The translations under genes and the position numbers were made by a program. Shown in pieces: positions 45,227-54,468 of a stretch of 64,000 bases of DNA. The DNA is taken from assembly GCF_018271995.1 (NCBI RefSeq), contig NZ_JAGUCO010000001.1, positions 248,001 to 312,000 on the forward strand, read 5' to 3'. How positions within the stretch are numbered: position 1 is the first letter of the stretch; every line of letters begins with the position of its first letter. The notes beneath the pieces were generated by a model, which worked only from the letters and a program-made list of their open reading frames with translations, did not search any database and was not told where the DNA came from. Source of the stretch: Carboxylicivirga linearis (lineage in GTDB: Bacteria; Bacteroidota; Bacteroidia; Bacteroidales; Marinilabiliaceae).

Positions 45227-45584
45227 GGGTCTGATTTTTAGTTACTGATTAAAAGTACTTAATATTTAAAAGTAAGTATTTTTTAACTAAAAATAAGTGC
45301 TTTGTAATTTAAAATAAGTCGTAAATGCTATACCCATTATATGTTATGATATATATTGATTAGCTTATTCTTAATGGAAATTAGTTTGTGTTTAAATCAA
45401 ATACGTTATTGTTCTTATTAAAATCGTTTATGCTTTGCAACAATTACTTTATGATATGCATTAAATGATTTATGCTTACATTAAAATAGCAATTGAAGGG
45501 AATTGAATAGGCTTTGATTAATATTAAGTATGCTCTATCGCATAATAGTATGCTCTATCGCATAATAGTATGCTCTATAAGCAA
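45227..45584. other. AT-rich intergenic with a 20-bp tandem repeat
   Basis: The left part carries the presumed promoter of the Xre-like gene. The right end holds the tandem repeat at 45527-45578. No gene is visible; short TATGC words are frequent. Confidence 0.5.
45527..45578. repeat. Tandem 20-bp repeat, 2.6 copies
   Basis: AGTATGCTCTATCGCATAAT occurs at 45527-45546 and 45547-45566 exactly, and its first 12 bases repeat at 45567-45578. Each unit contains the inverted pair TATGC-N6-GCATA. It ends 7 bp before the birA stop codon. Confidence 0.9.
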
Positions 45585-46334
45585 CTATTCCTGTACAAAT
45601 TCAACCTCTTTAAAAGCATATTCGCGTAAAGAACCTTCTTCATCCTTAAGGGTCAACAATCCCATTTCATTCACACTTTTAATAGAGGCTCTGAAGTAGC
45701 CATTTTCATCTTTAAAGGGGTGTTTACCAATATTTCGGTAGAGTAAACTAAAATATTCGTGGTCAATATCTTTCTCCATGCCCTGCTTCAATTGATTGTA
45801 TCTTTTCTGAATATGATTGATAATCTTGTCAAGTAATTCATCCAAATCAAAGTCAGTCATACTAATGCCTTTTAACGATACAGGGTTAGGTGCATCAGAA
45901 ACAAAGTTCGTTTGATTAACATTTAAACCAATACCAATGATACAATAGTCAAGATGAGGTCCCAGGATAGAATTTTCAATTAAAATGCCTGCCAGTTTCT
46001 TATCTCCAATATAAATATCGTTGGGCCATTTAATAGTAATACCACATAAAAACTCTCGAATGGTGTCAATCAATCCCAGCGAAACTATTTTAGAAATATA
46101 AAATTGCTTGTGAGGTTCAAGAAAATCGGGACGAAGCAATAGACTAAAAGTAAGATTTTTCCCTTTTTCGCTTTCCCATGTGTTACCGGCCTGCCCCTTA
46201 CCAGCTACCTGATGACTGGTAGTAATGATGATACCTTCATCAAGTTGATGTCGGCCCAGCACCTGCTTCATTTCTTCATTGGTTGATGGCAGTTCGTTGT
46301 ATCTTATGTAAGTCTTTTCGAAATTATGTGTCAT
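45585..46334 (-). CDS. birA: Biotin--[acetyl-CoA-carboxylase] ligase
   Basis: 249 residues, the short form without the N-terminal repressor helix-turn-helix, so it is a ligase only. GKGQAGNTWESEKGKNLTFSLLL near 45-67 is the ATP/biotin loop (GRGRxxxxW variant), and TIKWPNDIYIGDKKLAGILIE near 100-120 carries the catalytic Lys (KWPND). IIGIGLNVNQ near 138 and the C-terminal SH3-like domain (FRASIKSVNEMGLLTLKDEEGS) complete the fold. It biotinylates carboxylase carrier protein. It is divergent from rsfS; the short intergenic carries the TTTACC-GAAA-GGTAAA hairpin. Confidence 0.92.
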   Translation of the reverse strand: MTHNFEKTYIRYNELPSTNEEMKQVLGRHQLDEGIIITTSHQVAGKGQAGNTWESEKGKNLTFSLLLRPDFLEPHKQFYISKIVSLGLIDTIREFLCGITIKWPNDIYIGDKKLAGILIENSILGPHLDYCIIGIGLNVNQTNFVSDAPNPVSLKGISMTDFDLDELLDKIINHIQKRYNQLKQGMEKDIDHEYFSLLYRNIGKHPFKDENGYFRASIKSVNEMGLLTLKDEEGSLREYAFKEVEFVQE

Positions 46335-46423
46335 CCTTTCAGTATTGATGTAAAAATGTCAGTTTATGAAAACTAACTTTACCGAAAGGTAAAAATACAT
46401 CATTTATATATATCTAAAAGTGC

Positions 46424-46431
46424 TATCTTTG
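46424..46431 (+). promoter_or_regulatory. -7 box of the rsfS-ftsH run
   Basis: TATCTTTG fits TAnnTTTG, but no TTG is seen 19 nt upstream. Its use would give a leader of about 105 nt to rsfS. Confidence 0.4.
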
Positions 46432-46542
46432 ACAGATTGATTTTTTGCGATATTGCCTAACGAGCTGCACTGTATCGCATTATACTGTAAAAGCTACAAA
46501 AATCCGAAACTAAGATTTAAGAAAAAAAGAATCAGAAAGGGA

Positions 46543-46914
46543 ATGAAGGAAGAAAATATGACTGCCAAACAATTAGTGAATACCATTGTTGAAGGAATAC
46601 AAGAAAAGAAAGGCACAAATATTGCGATACTCGACCTTACTGAGTTGGATAATACCATTTGTCAGTATTTTGTAATTTGCGATGGCGACAGTAACACACA
46701 TGTTGATGCCGTAGCTAATTCTGTTGATGATTATGTGCGAAAGCATGCTGGTGAAAAGCCAAATCACACCGAAGGATTTACAAATGCAGAGTGGATTTTA
46801 CTCGATTACTTTGACGTAATAGTTCACGTATTTCAACGATCACAGAGGGAGTTCTACAACTTAGAAAATTTATGGGCTGATGCTGAACGCACAGACATAG
46901 AGAATTTGTTTTAA
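46543..46914 (+). CDS. rsfS: Ribosome silencing factor RsfS
   Basis: 123 residues from ATG 46543; a start at 46558 is an alternative, while the open frame back to 46453 is likely untranslated because it is Arg/Lys-rich and non-conserved. The family core is clear: LVNTIVEGIQEKKGTNIAILDLTELDNTICQYFVICDGDSNTHVDAVA, then EGFTNAEWILLDYFDVIVHVF near 80-100. RsfS binds L14 on the 50S subunit and blocks joining with 30S when nutrients fall. ftsH follows 18 bp on, a linkage conserved in Bacteroidota. Confidence 0.92.
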   Translation: MKEENMTAKQLVNTIVEGIQEKKGTNIAILDLTELDNTICQYFVICDGDSNTHVDAVANSVDDYVRKHAGEKPNHTEGFTNAEWILLDYFDVIVHVFQRSQREFYNLENLWADAERTDIENLF

Positions 46915-46932
46915 AATTAGATGCATTAACAT

Positions 46933-49002
46933 ATGGCAAACGAAAAACCAAAAGGTCAAGGAAACGATAAAGAAAAATCGAAATTGCCCAAGTTCAACAT
47001 GTACTGGGCCTATGGATTAATTGCCGTTGCCTTGTTGCTGGTGAGTCGCATGGATTTTGGCCAGAGCGCACACAGCATTTCTTATAGCGATTTCAGAAAA
47101 GAAATTCTAGAAAGTGGTGATATAAAAGAAATCATGGTCATTCGCAACGAAGGGATTGCGGAAATTACCATGCAGGAAGATAAGTTGGATAAGTATAAAC
47201 ATCTCTTTAATGAGAATATTACTAATTCAGGACCTCCAGCTGCAGGTCCACATTTTAAGGTGACCCTGCCTTCAATGGAAGTTTTTAACCAGGATAAACA
47301 TCTTGCTGAAGAAAAACTGGGAATGGAAATTCCTGATGATTACGAAAACCGTACTGATTTCTTCGGTGAATTTTTCACATTTATGTGGCCTTTATTGCTT
47401 TTAATAGCAGTATGGGTATTTATTTTCCGCAGGATGGGAGCCCAGGGGGGTGCCGGTGGAGCCGGTAACATCTTTAATGTGGGTAAATCAAAAGCAAAGA
47501 TGTTCGATAAAGAATCCAGCATTAATGTTACCTTCCAGGATGTAGCTGGTTTAGTTGAAGCCAAGCAGGAGCTGGAAGAGATTGTTGAGTTCTTAAAGAA
47601 ACCGGAAAAATATACCGAGCTGGGTGGTAAGATACCTAAAGGAGCTCTTTTGGTAGGCCCTCCGGGAACTGGTAAAACACTTTTGGCAAAGGCTGTAGCT
47701 GGTGAGGCTAATGTCCCATTTTTTAGCATGTCGGGTTCCGATTTTGTTGAGATGTTTGTGGGAGTTGGAGCTAGTCGTGTTCGTGACTTGTTTAAGAAAG
47801 CCAAAGAAAAAGCACCTTGTATTGTATTTATCGACGAGATTGATGCTATTGGTCGAGCTCGTGGTAAAAGCCCAAATATGGGAGCTAACGATGAGCGTGA
47901 GAATACATTGAACCAGCTGTTAACCGAGATGGATGGTTTCGGAACCAATAGTGGGGTTATTATTTTAGCTGCTACTAACCGTGCCGATATTTTGGATAGA
48001 GCCTTGATGCGTGCCGGGCGTTTCGATCGTCAGATACATGTTGAGTTGCCGGATTTAAAAGAGCGTAAAGCTATTTTTGATGTTCACTTACGCCCATTAC
48101 GATTAAGCAAGGATGTTGAAAGTAAGTTTTTGGCAAAACAAACACCAGGTTTCTCTGGTGCCGATATTGCCAATGTTTGCAACGAGGCCGCTTTGATTGC
48201 AGCGCGTGGCAACAAAAAGATTGTTGAGAAAGAAGATTTTCTAAGTGCGGTTGATCGTATTGTAGGTGGATTAGAAAAGAAAAATAAAATTATATCAAAA
48301 GATGAACGTTCGGCTGTTGCTTATCACGAAGCGGGTCATGCTACCATTAGTTGGTTACTTGAATATGCCCATCCGTTGGTGAAAGTAACTATTGTTCCTC
48401 GTGGAAAAGCATTAGGTGCAGCCTGGTATTTGCCCGAAGAGCGTCAGTTGACAACTACTGAGCAAATATTGGATGAGATGTGTTCTGCTTTAGGTGGACG
48501 TGCAGCTGAAGAAATCATGTTTGGTAAAATTAGTACCGGAGCATTAAATGACCTGGAAAAAGTTACCAAACAAGCCTACGCTATGGTTACCTATTTTGGT
48601 ATGAGTGAAAAGGTAGGTAACAAGAGTTTCTTCGATTCATCTGGTCAGTCGGAATATTCATTCCAGAAACCATATAGCGAAAAAACTGCTGAGTTGATTG
48701 ATGAAGAGGTAAGCCGAATTATTGATGAGCAGTATGCACGCGCTAAAAAGATATTGATTGATAACCACGATAAACATGTTCAGTTGGCAGAAGTTCTATT
48801 GGAGCGTGAGGTTATCTTTAGCGAAGATTTAGAAAAATTGTTTGGTAAGCGTAAGCTTTCTGAGCATGTGATTGACGAAGAAGATTTGGAGGGTGATGCG
48901 GATGAGGAAGTTTCAACTGAAATAGAAGCTCCAAAAGCTGAAGAAGAAGCTCCGGAAGCTTCATCTGAAACATCTGATAAAAATGAGTCAGAGCCAAAAT
49001 AA
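46933..49002 (+). CDS. ftsH: ATP-dependent zinc metalloprotease FtsH
   Basis: 689 residues. Two membrane segments (about 22-40 and 150-170) flank a periplasmic domain with the SYSDFRKEIL start. The AAA module has Walker A VGPPGTGKT near 238-246, Walker B IVFIDEIDAIG near 297, and the second-region-of-homology arginine in RAGRFDRQ. The zinc site HEAGH near 460 and the distal Asp (LNDLEKVT) mark the M41 peptidase. It degrades membrane and regulatory proteins. The acidic tail (EEDLEGDADEEVSTE...) is longer than in E. coli. The LUD gene overlaps its 3' end by 20 bp. Confidence 0.97.
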   Translation: MANEKPKGQGNDKEKSKLPKFNMYWAYGLIAVALLLVSRMDFGQSAHSISYSDFRKEILESGDIKEIMVIRNEGIAEITMQEDKLDKYKHLFNENITNSGPPAAGPHFKVTLPSMEVFNQDKHLAEEKLGMEIPDDYENRTDFFGEFFTFMWPLLLLIAVWVFIFRRMGAQGGAGGAGNIFNVGKSKAKMFDKESSINVTFQDVAGLVEAKQELEEIVEFLKKPEKYTELGGKIPKGALLVGPPGTGKTLLAKAVAGEANVPFFSMSGSDFVEMFVGVGASRVRDLFKKAKEKAPCIVFIDEIDAIGRARGKSPNMGANDERENTLNQLLTEMDGFGTNSGVIILAATNRADILDRALMRAGRFDRQIHVELPDLKERKAIFDVHLRPLRLSKDVESKFLAKQTPGFSGADIANVCNEAALIAARGNKKIVEKEDFLSAVDRIVGGLEKKNKIISKDERSAVAYHEAGHATISWLLEYAHPLVKVTIVPRGKALGAAWYLPEERQLTTTEQILDEMCSALGGRAAEEIMFGKISTGALNDLEKVTKQAYAMVTYFGMSEKVGNKSFFDSSGQSEYSFQKPYSEKTAELIDEEVSRIIDEQYARAKKILIDNHDKHVQLAEVLLEREVIFSEDLEKLFGKRKLSEHVIDEEDLEGDADEEVSTEIEAPKAEEEAPEASSETSDKNESEPK

Positions 49003-49633
49003 ACAATCAAATAACGACCGTGAAAGAATCTTAAACAGATTAAGATCGGCAAAGAATATAAATGACGGATCGATCTCGGCAAGAGATCGATCCGTTCGTG
49101 TTTTTCCTCAGCCTGAAAATTTGTTGGCTACCTTTAAAGATGAACTCTCAAAAATAAAAGGCAAGGCAATTGAGTTTTCGGGAAGTGAAGAATTGATTTT
49201 AGTGGTTCAGCAGATGGTTGAAGAGCGCCAATGGAAATATTTATTTACTCGCGATCCATATTTATTTAATCTCTTCAATGATAAGATTAACACCAGTTCA
49301 AATGAAGATGATTTTGAGCATATGGAGGCTGGCATAACTACATGTGAGTATCTGATCTCGCGCACAGGTTCGGTTGTCGTTAGTTCCATCCAGCCATCAG
49401 GTAGGTTGATGAATATTTTTCCTCCCGTACATTTAGTTGTGGCCAAAGCATCGCAATTGGTTCCTTTTATAGAAGAAGCTATACAAGGAATGAAAGAGAG
49501 ATATGAAGGTGCATTGCCTTCGCAAATGACGATTATTACCGGAGCCAGCCGAACAGCCGACATTGAGAAGACGCTGGTTATGGGTGCTCATGGCCCCAAA
49601 GAACTGATTGTGTTAATAGACATTGATGCTTAA
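48983..49633 (+). CDS. LUD-domain (LutC/YkgG-like) protein
   Basis: 216 residues. The domain spans about 90-215: AGITTCEYLISRTGSVVVSS, then IFPPVHLVVAKASQLVPFIEEAI, then MTIITGASRTADIEKTLVMGAHGPKELIVLIID-like end. ITGASRTADIE and GVHGP-type strings are LutC/YkgG signatures. LutC works with LutA and LutB in lactate oxidation, but those genes are absent here; the solo form next to ftsH is a recurring Bacteroidota arrangement with unknown role. It overlaps ftsH by 20 bp. An 11-bp perfect palindrome lies within its 5' region (49067-49093). Confidence 0.85.
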   Translation: MSQSQNKQSNNDRERILNRLRSAKNINDGSISARDRSVRVFPQPENLLATFKDELSKIKGKAIEFSGSEELILVVQQMVEERQWKYLFTRDPYLFNLFNDKINTSSNEDDFEHMEAGITTCEYLISRTGSVVVSSIQPSGRLMNIFPPVHLVVAKASQLVPFIEEAIQGMKERYEGALPSQMTIITGASRTADIEKTLVMGAHGPKELIVLIDIDA

Positions 49634-49684
49634 TTTTCAAATTTGCAAGGATATATTAACTTTGCACCGCATTAATGTCAATCG

Positions 49685-50494
49685 ATGAATAATTTTATAC
49701 AGCGCACCTTAACAGGTATCCTCTTCGTAGTAACGGTTGTTGGGTCTATCCTATACCATCCTGTTTTGTTTTTTTTAGTTTGTTTATTGGTTGCATTTGT
49801 TGGAATGCTTGAGCTGAAACGCTTGCTGGAACGCAAATACGACAAAGTTAATCTATTGGCAGCCCTATCGCTGGGACTGGCTTTTCAACTTTTGGTTTTT
49901 CTCGACACAATGGATCTGTTGAATCAAAGTTGGTATGTGATCTTAATGCCAATTATCTGGATTCCTTTCGTTCGGGAATTGTTTAAAGGAGGTGAAAATC
50001 CTTTTCAACGCATTGCTCTTACCTTATTGGTACCTATATATGTATCATTACCCATGTCTTTCTTGTATCTAACAGGATGGGTCGACGGCGAATTCAATGG
50101 ATTTTATCTGTTGGGTTTTTTTGCTATGGTTTGGTGTAACGATACAGGCGCTTATCTTGTGGGTGTTACCCTTGGAAAGCATAAATTATATGAAAGAATT
50201 TCACCAAAAAAGACCTGGGAAGGATTTATTGGCGGAGTTATATTTACATTTGCAGCCGCTTATATTATTTTTAAGCTAACCGGTTTGGCTGCATTAGGTG
50301 TATGGATGGGTGCCGGCCTCATTATATCAGTGTTTGGAACATTGGGTGATTTAATTGAATCAATGTTGAAAAGAAATGTTGACATTAAAGATTCAGGTAA
50401 TATATTGCCAGGACATGGCGGAATACTTGATCGATTTGATGCCGTTTTATTTTCGGCACCAATGGTGTTTGCACTATTTGTTTTATTCGGATAA
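49685..50494 (+). CDS. cdsA: Phosphatidate cytidylyltransferase
   Basis: 269 residues with about eight membrane segments. It makes CDP-diacylglycerol from phosphatidate and CTP. The C-terminal signature is clear: KKTWEGFIGGVIFT near 178-191 and DIKDSGNILPGHGGILDRFDAVLFSAP near 235-260 (family S.....K..PGHGG.lDR.D). A -7-like TAACTTTG (49657-49664) lies upstream, so it may have its own promoter besides read-through from the LUD gene. psd follows after 15 bp, which places both phospholipid genes in one unit. Confidence 0.95.
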   Translation: MNNFIQRTLTGILFVVTVVGSILYHPVLFFLVCLLVAFVGMLELKRLLERKYDKVNLLAALSLGLAFQLLVFLDTMDLLNQSWYVILMPIIWIPFVRELFKGGENPFQRIALTLLVPIYVSLPMSFLYLTGWVDGEFNGFYLLGFFAMVWCNDTGAYLVGVTLGKHKLYERISPKKTWEGFIGGVIFTFAAAYIIFKLTGLAALGVWMGAGLIISVFGTLGDLIESMLKRNVDIKDSGNILPGHGGILDRFDAVLFSAPMVFALFVLFG

Positions 50495-50509
50495 TTGTAA
50501 TTTTTAAAT

Positions 50510-51163
50510 ATGACTATACATAAAGAAGGGTACTCAACATTATTTGTAGTGCTTATTGTTTTATTGGCCATCAATACTGGTATTTATTTTTTAGGCGGTA
50601 TTGAAATTACAAAATATACCACGCTAGCATCGGTAATATTTTATTTCTTAATTGTTAATTTCTTCAGAAGTCCTAAAAGAGATGCCATAATTCAGGATGG
50701 AGCAATTATTGCCCCTGCTGATGGTAAAGTTGTTACTATTGAAGAAGTTGAAGAAGGTGAGTTTTTGAAAACCAAATGTCTTCAGGTTTCAATATTTATG
50801 TCTGTTTTTAATGTGCATATTAACTGGTTTCCTATAAAAGGAGTAGTGAAGTATTTCAGACATCATAACGGACGATTTATGGCTGCCTATTTGCCAAAAT
50901 CATCAACCGAAAACGAACGTACAACAGTTGTTTTGGAGAACAGTAAAGGTACACAGATATTAGTTCGTCAGGTTGCCGGAGCAATGGCTCGCCGAATTGT
51001 GTGTTATGCCGAAGAAGAAAAGAAGGTGGCACAGGCAGAGCAAATGGGTTTTATTAAATTTGGTTCAAGAGTTGATTTGTATTTGCCTTTGGATTCAAGA
51101 ATTGATGTTGAACTAGAGCAAAAGGTAACGGGCCGACAAACAATTATTGGCTGGTTAAAATAA
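50510..51163 (+). CDS. psd: Phosphatidylserine decarboxylase (archaeal/PSD-A-like, short form)
   Basis: 217 residues, the short Psd form with one N-terminal pair of membrane segments (about 8-50). FRSPKRDAIIQDGAIIAPADGKVVTIEEVEE near 53-85 and VSIFMSVFNVHINWFPIKGVV near 95-115 are family signatures. The self-cleavage site is in GFIKFGSRVDLYLP (about 183-196), where Ser of FGS becomes the pyruvoyl group. It makes phosphatidylethanolamine from phosphatidylserine. It lies 15 bp after cdsA. pssA is not in the window. A terminator follows. Confidence 0.93.
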   Translation: MTIHKEGYSTLFVVLIVLLAINTGIYFLGGIEITKYTTLASVIFYFLIVNFFRSPKRDAIIQDGAIIAPADGKVVTIEEVEEGEFLKTKCLQVSIFMSVFNVHINWFPIKGVVKYFRHHNGRFMAAYLPKSSTENERTTVVLENSKGTQILVRQVAGAMARRIVCYAEEEKKVAQAEQMGFIKFGSRVDLYLPLDSRIDVELEQKVTGRQTIIGWLK

Positions 51164-51187
51164 AAAGATACTACTATTTAGATAGAA

Positions 51188-51216
51188 GGGTTGCCGTTTT
51201 GGCAGCCCTTTTTTTG
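51188..51216 (+). terminator. Terminator of cdsA-psd
   Basis: GGGTTGCC (51188-51195), loop GTTTT, GGCAGCCC (51201-51208): 8-bp stem with one G-U pair, followed by a T-run. Confidence 0.88.
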
Positions 51217-51427
51217 TGTCGTTTATTCATTGAATTTTAACACATCTTAAACCATAGTCCAACTTTATTGTTATAAAAGTGCTTTGGGGATGATGGTTTA
51301 AGGTGTTAGTAATGCGCTGTTTGTCATTAAAACATATAATGTAGAAAAAAGAGCAAAATTGTTAAAAAGAATAAAAGATTAAAAAGTATTATTTATATTT
51401 TAGCAGCTCGTCAAGAATTGTGAATAT

Positions 51428-52189
51428 ATGAGGAAGATATTAATCATTTTAAGTACCGTTTTATTCTTATTTGATTCCGCAGCTCAGAATCCGGAAAAAA
51501 TAGGAATTATTGAACACCTGGATGAAACTGTTCCTGACGATATTGAATTGGTGGATATAAATGGAGATAAGGTCAAAATTGGTACTTTATTTACAAAGCC
51601 TACTGTTTTTAACTTTGTCTATTATCGTTGTCCTGGAATTTGTACCCCTTTAATGGATGGTATTACCGAAGTGGTTAATGGTTCTGATATGGTTTTAGGA
51701 GAAGATTACCAGATTGTAACAGTTAGCTTCGATTATACCGAAGGATCCGATTTGGCATTGAAGAAGAGAAATAACTACTCGATGTTGGTTAAGCAGGAAG
51801 GTATGGAAAAGGGGTGGTTGTTTTATACTGCCGATAGTTTGAATGTTACACGATTAACCAATGCACTTGGGTTTAGTTTCAAACGTACCGGTAATGATTT
51901 TATACATACTGCTGGTTTAATTCTTATTAGTCCGGAAGGAAAAATTACAAGGTACTTAAACGGTACTTATTTTTTACCATTCGAATTTAAATTAGCTGTT
52001 ATTGAAGCATCCAAAGGAATACCGGGACCAACTGTCAATCGGATATTGCAATTCTGTTATAGTTACGATCCTGTTGGACAATCATATGTTTTAAACATTA
52101 CAAAAGTAGCCGGAATATTAATATTGGTGATTGCCGCGTTGGTACTTCTGGTGTTAACGGTTAAACCCAAAAGAAAAGTAACTAATTAA
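51428..52189 (+). CDS. SCO1/SenC-family copper chaperone
   Basis: 253 residues. Signal peptide 1-19 (...FDSAAQ). A thioredoxin-like fold has the copper motif CPGIC at Cys68 and Cys72 and the distal His in DFIHTAGLILI near 157-166. One C-terminal membrane segment (ITKVAGILILVIAALVLLVL) ends the protein. SCO proteins deliver copper to CuA of the oxidase subunit II. It is first in the oxidase operon and lies 22 bp before coxA, which agrees with that role. The 260-bp gap upstream must hold the operon promoter. Confidence 0.93.
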   Translation: MRKILIILSTVLFLFDSAAQNPEKIGIIEHLDETVPDDIELVDINGDKVKIGTLFTKPTVFNFVYYRCPGICTPLMDGITEVVNGSDMVLGEDYQIVTVSFDYTEGSDLALKKRNNYSMLVKQEGMEKGWLFYTADSLNVTRLTNALGFSFKRTGNDFIHTAGLILISPEGKITRYLNGTYFLPFEFKLAVIEASKGIPGPTVNRILQFCYSYDPVGQSYVLNITKVAGILILVIAALVLLVLTVKPKRKVTN

Positions 52190-52211
52190 AATTAACATCA
52201 ATCCTTAGTCT

Positions 52212-53825
52212 ATGTCAAATCATATATCAGAAACTACAACACATGTTAGTTTTAGAGAAGAAAAAGGAAGATACAAGGGTATTTTTGCCTGGATCTTTTC
52301 AACTGATCATAAACGAATAGGGCTGCTGTATTTGTATGCCATCGTTACCTTCTTTTTAGTGGGAGTTTCGTTAGGGGCTGCCATGAAACTGGAATTGATT
52401 GCTCCGGGCAAAACGATAATGAATCCTGAAGCATACAATGCCATATTTACACTTCATGGTGTTATTATGATTTTTCTTGTTGTGGTGCCAGGTTTACCAG
52501 CTGTTTTCGGAAACTTCTTTTTACCGATAATGATTGGGGCTAAGGACGTGGCTTTTCCAAAATTAAACCTCTTGTCGTGGTGGGTTTATATGGTAGGAGC
52601 AGTAATTGCTTTGTCAGCTCTATTTATGGGAGGTGGACCGCCAGATACGGGTTGGACATTTTATGCTCCATATAGTTTTAAAACCAATACCAATATGCTT
52701 CCGGCTGTGATTGGGGCATTCGTTTTAGGATTCTCTTCCATTCTAACAGGTATTAATTTTATTGTCACTATTCATCGCTTAAGGGCTCCGGGAATGACCT
52801 GGTTCAGACTGCCTTTATTTCCATGGACACTGTATGGAACAGCATGGATTCAAATTCTGGCCACTCCAATCGTAGGTATCACCTTATTAATGATTGTTGG
52901 AGAAAGATTATTTCATATTGGATTCTTTGATCCTGCCTTAGGGGGTGATCCTATTTTATATCAGCATTTGTTCTGGATCTATTCACATCCGGCAGTATAT
53001 ATAATGATATTACCTGCCATGGGAGCTATCTCTGAGATCATTCCGACTTTTGCCAATAAATCGATATTTGGCTATAAAGCAATAGTTATATCAACCTTGG
53101 CCATTGCTTTTGTTGGATATTTTGTTTGGGGGCACCATATGTTTACTTCCGGAATGAGTGGAACAGCATTGTATACTTTTTCATTTCTAACATTTTTAGT
53201 TGCCATTCCTAGTGCTATTAAGGTCTTTAATTGGGTAGGAACATTGCATAAAGCATCCATACAATTAGAGCCACCGTTCTTTTGGGCAGCTTCATTCTTG
53301 TTTGTTTTTATGATTGGAGGTTTATCCGGATTGGCTTTAGGAGCTTTAGCAACAAATGTACATTTGCATGATACTGCTTTTGTTGTAGCACATTTCCATT
53401 TTATTGTCTTTGGAGGTGTTGGGTTTGCCTTTATGGGCGCCATCCATTATTGGTTTCCTAAAATTTGGGGTCGAATGTATAACACTAAAGTGGCTACCCG
53501 TGGTTGGATTATGTTCTTTATTGGATTTACCACTTTATATCTTCCAATGTTTTTCCTGGGAATAGATGGCATGCCTCGTCGTTATTACGATTATGTTGAT
53601 CGTTTTCATGGACCGAACATCATTTCAACTATTGGCTCATGGGTTATGATTGCCGGATTAATTATCATTTTGGTAAACCTGATTAGAGGAGCTAAAAAAG
53701 GACCAAAGGCAACAAAGAATCCATGGGGAGGAAAAACTTTGGAGTGGGAAGTGGATTCTCCTCCAACACTTGAAAATTTTGAAGAAATACCTGTTATTAA
53801 ACGTAGTCCATACGATTACAGATAA
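52212..53825 (+). CDS. coxA: Cytochrome c oxidase subunit I
   Basis: 537 residues, twelve membrane helices. The heme a and binuclear-centre ligands are visible: LHGVIMIF (TM2 His), YSHPAVYIMILP (TM6 His and Tyr), GHHMFTSG (CuB His pair) and HDTAFVVAHFHFIVFGG (TM10 His pair). YSHP with no following Glu marks the A2 type of heme-copper oxidase, as in Thermus and Rhodothermus caa3, not the A1 type with the Glu. It reduces oxygen and pumps protons. The operon order is sco, coxA, coxC, coxD, coxB. Confidence 0.96.
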   Translation: MSNHISETTTHVSFREEKGRYKGIFAWIFSTDHKRIGLLYLYAIVTFFLVGVSLGAAMKLELIAPGKTIMNPEAYNAIFTLHGVIMIFLVVVPGLPAVFGNFFLPIMIGAKDVAFPKLNLLSWWVYMVGAVIALSALFMGGGPPDTGWTFYAPYSFKTNTNMLPAVIGAFVLGFSSILTGINFIVTIHRLRAPGMTWFRLPLFPWTLYGTAWIQILATPIVGITLLMIVGERLFHIGFFDPALGGDPILYQHLFWIYSHPAVYIMILPAMGAISEIIPTFANKSIFGYKAIVISTLAIAFVGYFVWGHHMFTSGMSGTALYTFSFLTFLVAIPSAIKVFNWVGTLHKASIQLEPPFFWAASFLFVFMIGGLSGLALGALATNVHLHDTAFVVAHFHFIVFGGVGFAFMGAIHYWFPKIWGRMYNTKVATRGWIMFFIGFTTLYLPMFFLGIDGMPRRYYDYVDRFHGPNIISTIGSWVMIAGLIIILVNLIRGAKKGPKATKNPWGGKTLEWEVDSPPTLENFEEIPVIKRSPYDYR

Positions 53826-53837
53826 AATCCAAATAAT

Positions 53838-54458
53838 ATGAGTCAAACTATTGCATTATCACATGATATCCATCGCGACGATGAAGGGTCGAAGATTGGG
53901 ATGTGGCTTTTTATTTTTACCGAACTACTGCTTTTTGCCGGTTTGTTTATTGTGTATGGTGTTTATCGCTACTTAAATCCAGTAGCTTTTCATCTGGCAG
54001 CCGAAGAATTAAGTGTTACAGTAGGAACGGTAAATACCATAATACTTTTAGGAAGTAGTGCATGTATGGCAATGGCTAGTAGTGCCATTCGTATGCGAAA
54101 TAAAGGAATGACTATGCTAATGCTAGCCACTACATTATTTATTGCCTTTATGTTTCTGGTGAATAAATATTTCGAGTGGGAAGGTAAATTTCATCATGGT
54201 TTATTTCCCGGGAGTGAAGATTTATTGAAACTGGGGCAGGGAGATACCTTATTTTATGGATTATACTTTTTTATGACAGGGTTACATGCACTTCATATTA
54301 TAGTTGGTTTTATACTAATCACTATTGTAAGTGTAAGGGTTAATAATAATACACTAACAGCCGATAATCCTGTGTTGTTGGACAATGCCGGTTTATATTG
54401 GCATTTAGTTGATTTAATCTGGATATTCTTATTTCCATTATTTTACCTAATCGCTTAA
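53838..54458 (+). CDS. coxC: Cytochrome c oxidase subunit III
   Basis: 206 residues with five membrane segments. KIGMWLFIFTELLLFAGLFIVYGVYR near 19-44 (G...F...E......y..y) and GLHALHIIVGFILI near 148-162 are the family signatures, and WHLVDLIWIFLFPLFYL ends it. It stabilises the binuclear centre of subunit I. It starts 12 bp after coxA and precedes coxD by 10 bp. Confidence 0.93.
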   Translation: MSQTIALSHDIHRDDEGSKIGMWLFIFTELLLFAGLFIVYGVYRYLNPVAFHLAAEELSVTVGTVNTIILLGSSACMAMASSAIRMRNKGMTMLMLATTLFIAFMFLVNKYFEWEGKFHHGLFPGSEDLLKLGQGDTLFYGLYFFMTGLHALHIIVGFILITIVSVRVNNNTLTADNPVLLDNAGLYWHLVDLIWIFLFPLFYLIA

Positions 54459-54468
54459 ATACAGAACT

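Noticed and set aside
45527-45578. Possible CRISPR array
   Set aside because: Repeats are directly abutting with no spacers, and no cas genes are near.
46378-46393. TTTACC-GAAA-GGTAAA hairpin as operator between birA and rsfS
   Set aside because: Perfect but only 6 bp, and no second copy; it may be chance in AT-rich DNA.
46453-46542. 30-residue N-terminal extension of RsfS
   Set aside because: Basic, non-conserved sequence; conserved RsfS starts near 46543-46558.
47340-47948. 202-residue minus-strand ORF
   Set aside because: Antisense shadow of ftsH with Ser/Pro/Ala-rich composition; no domain.
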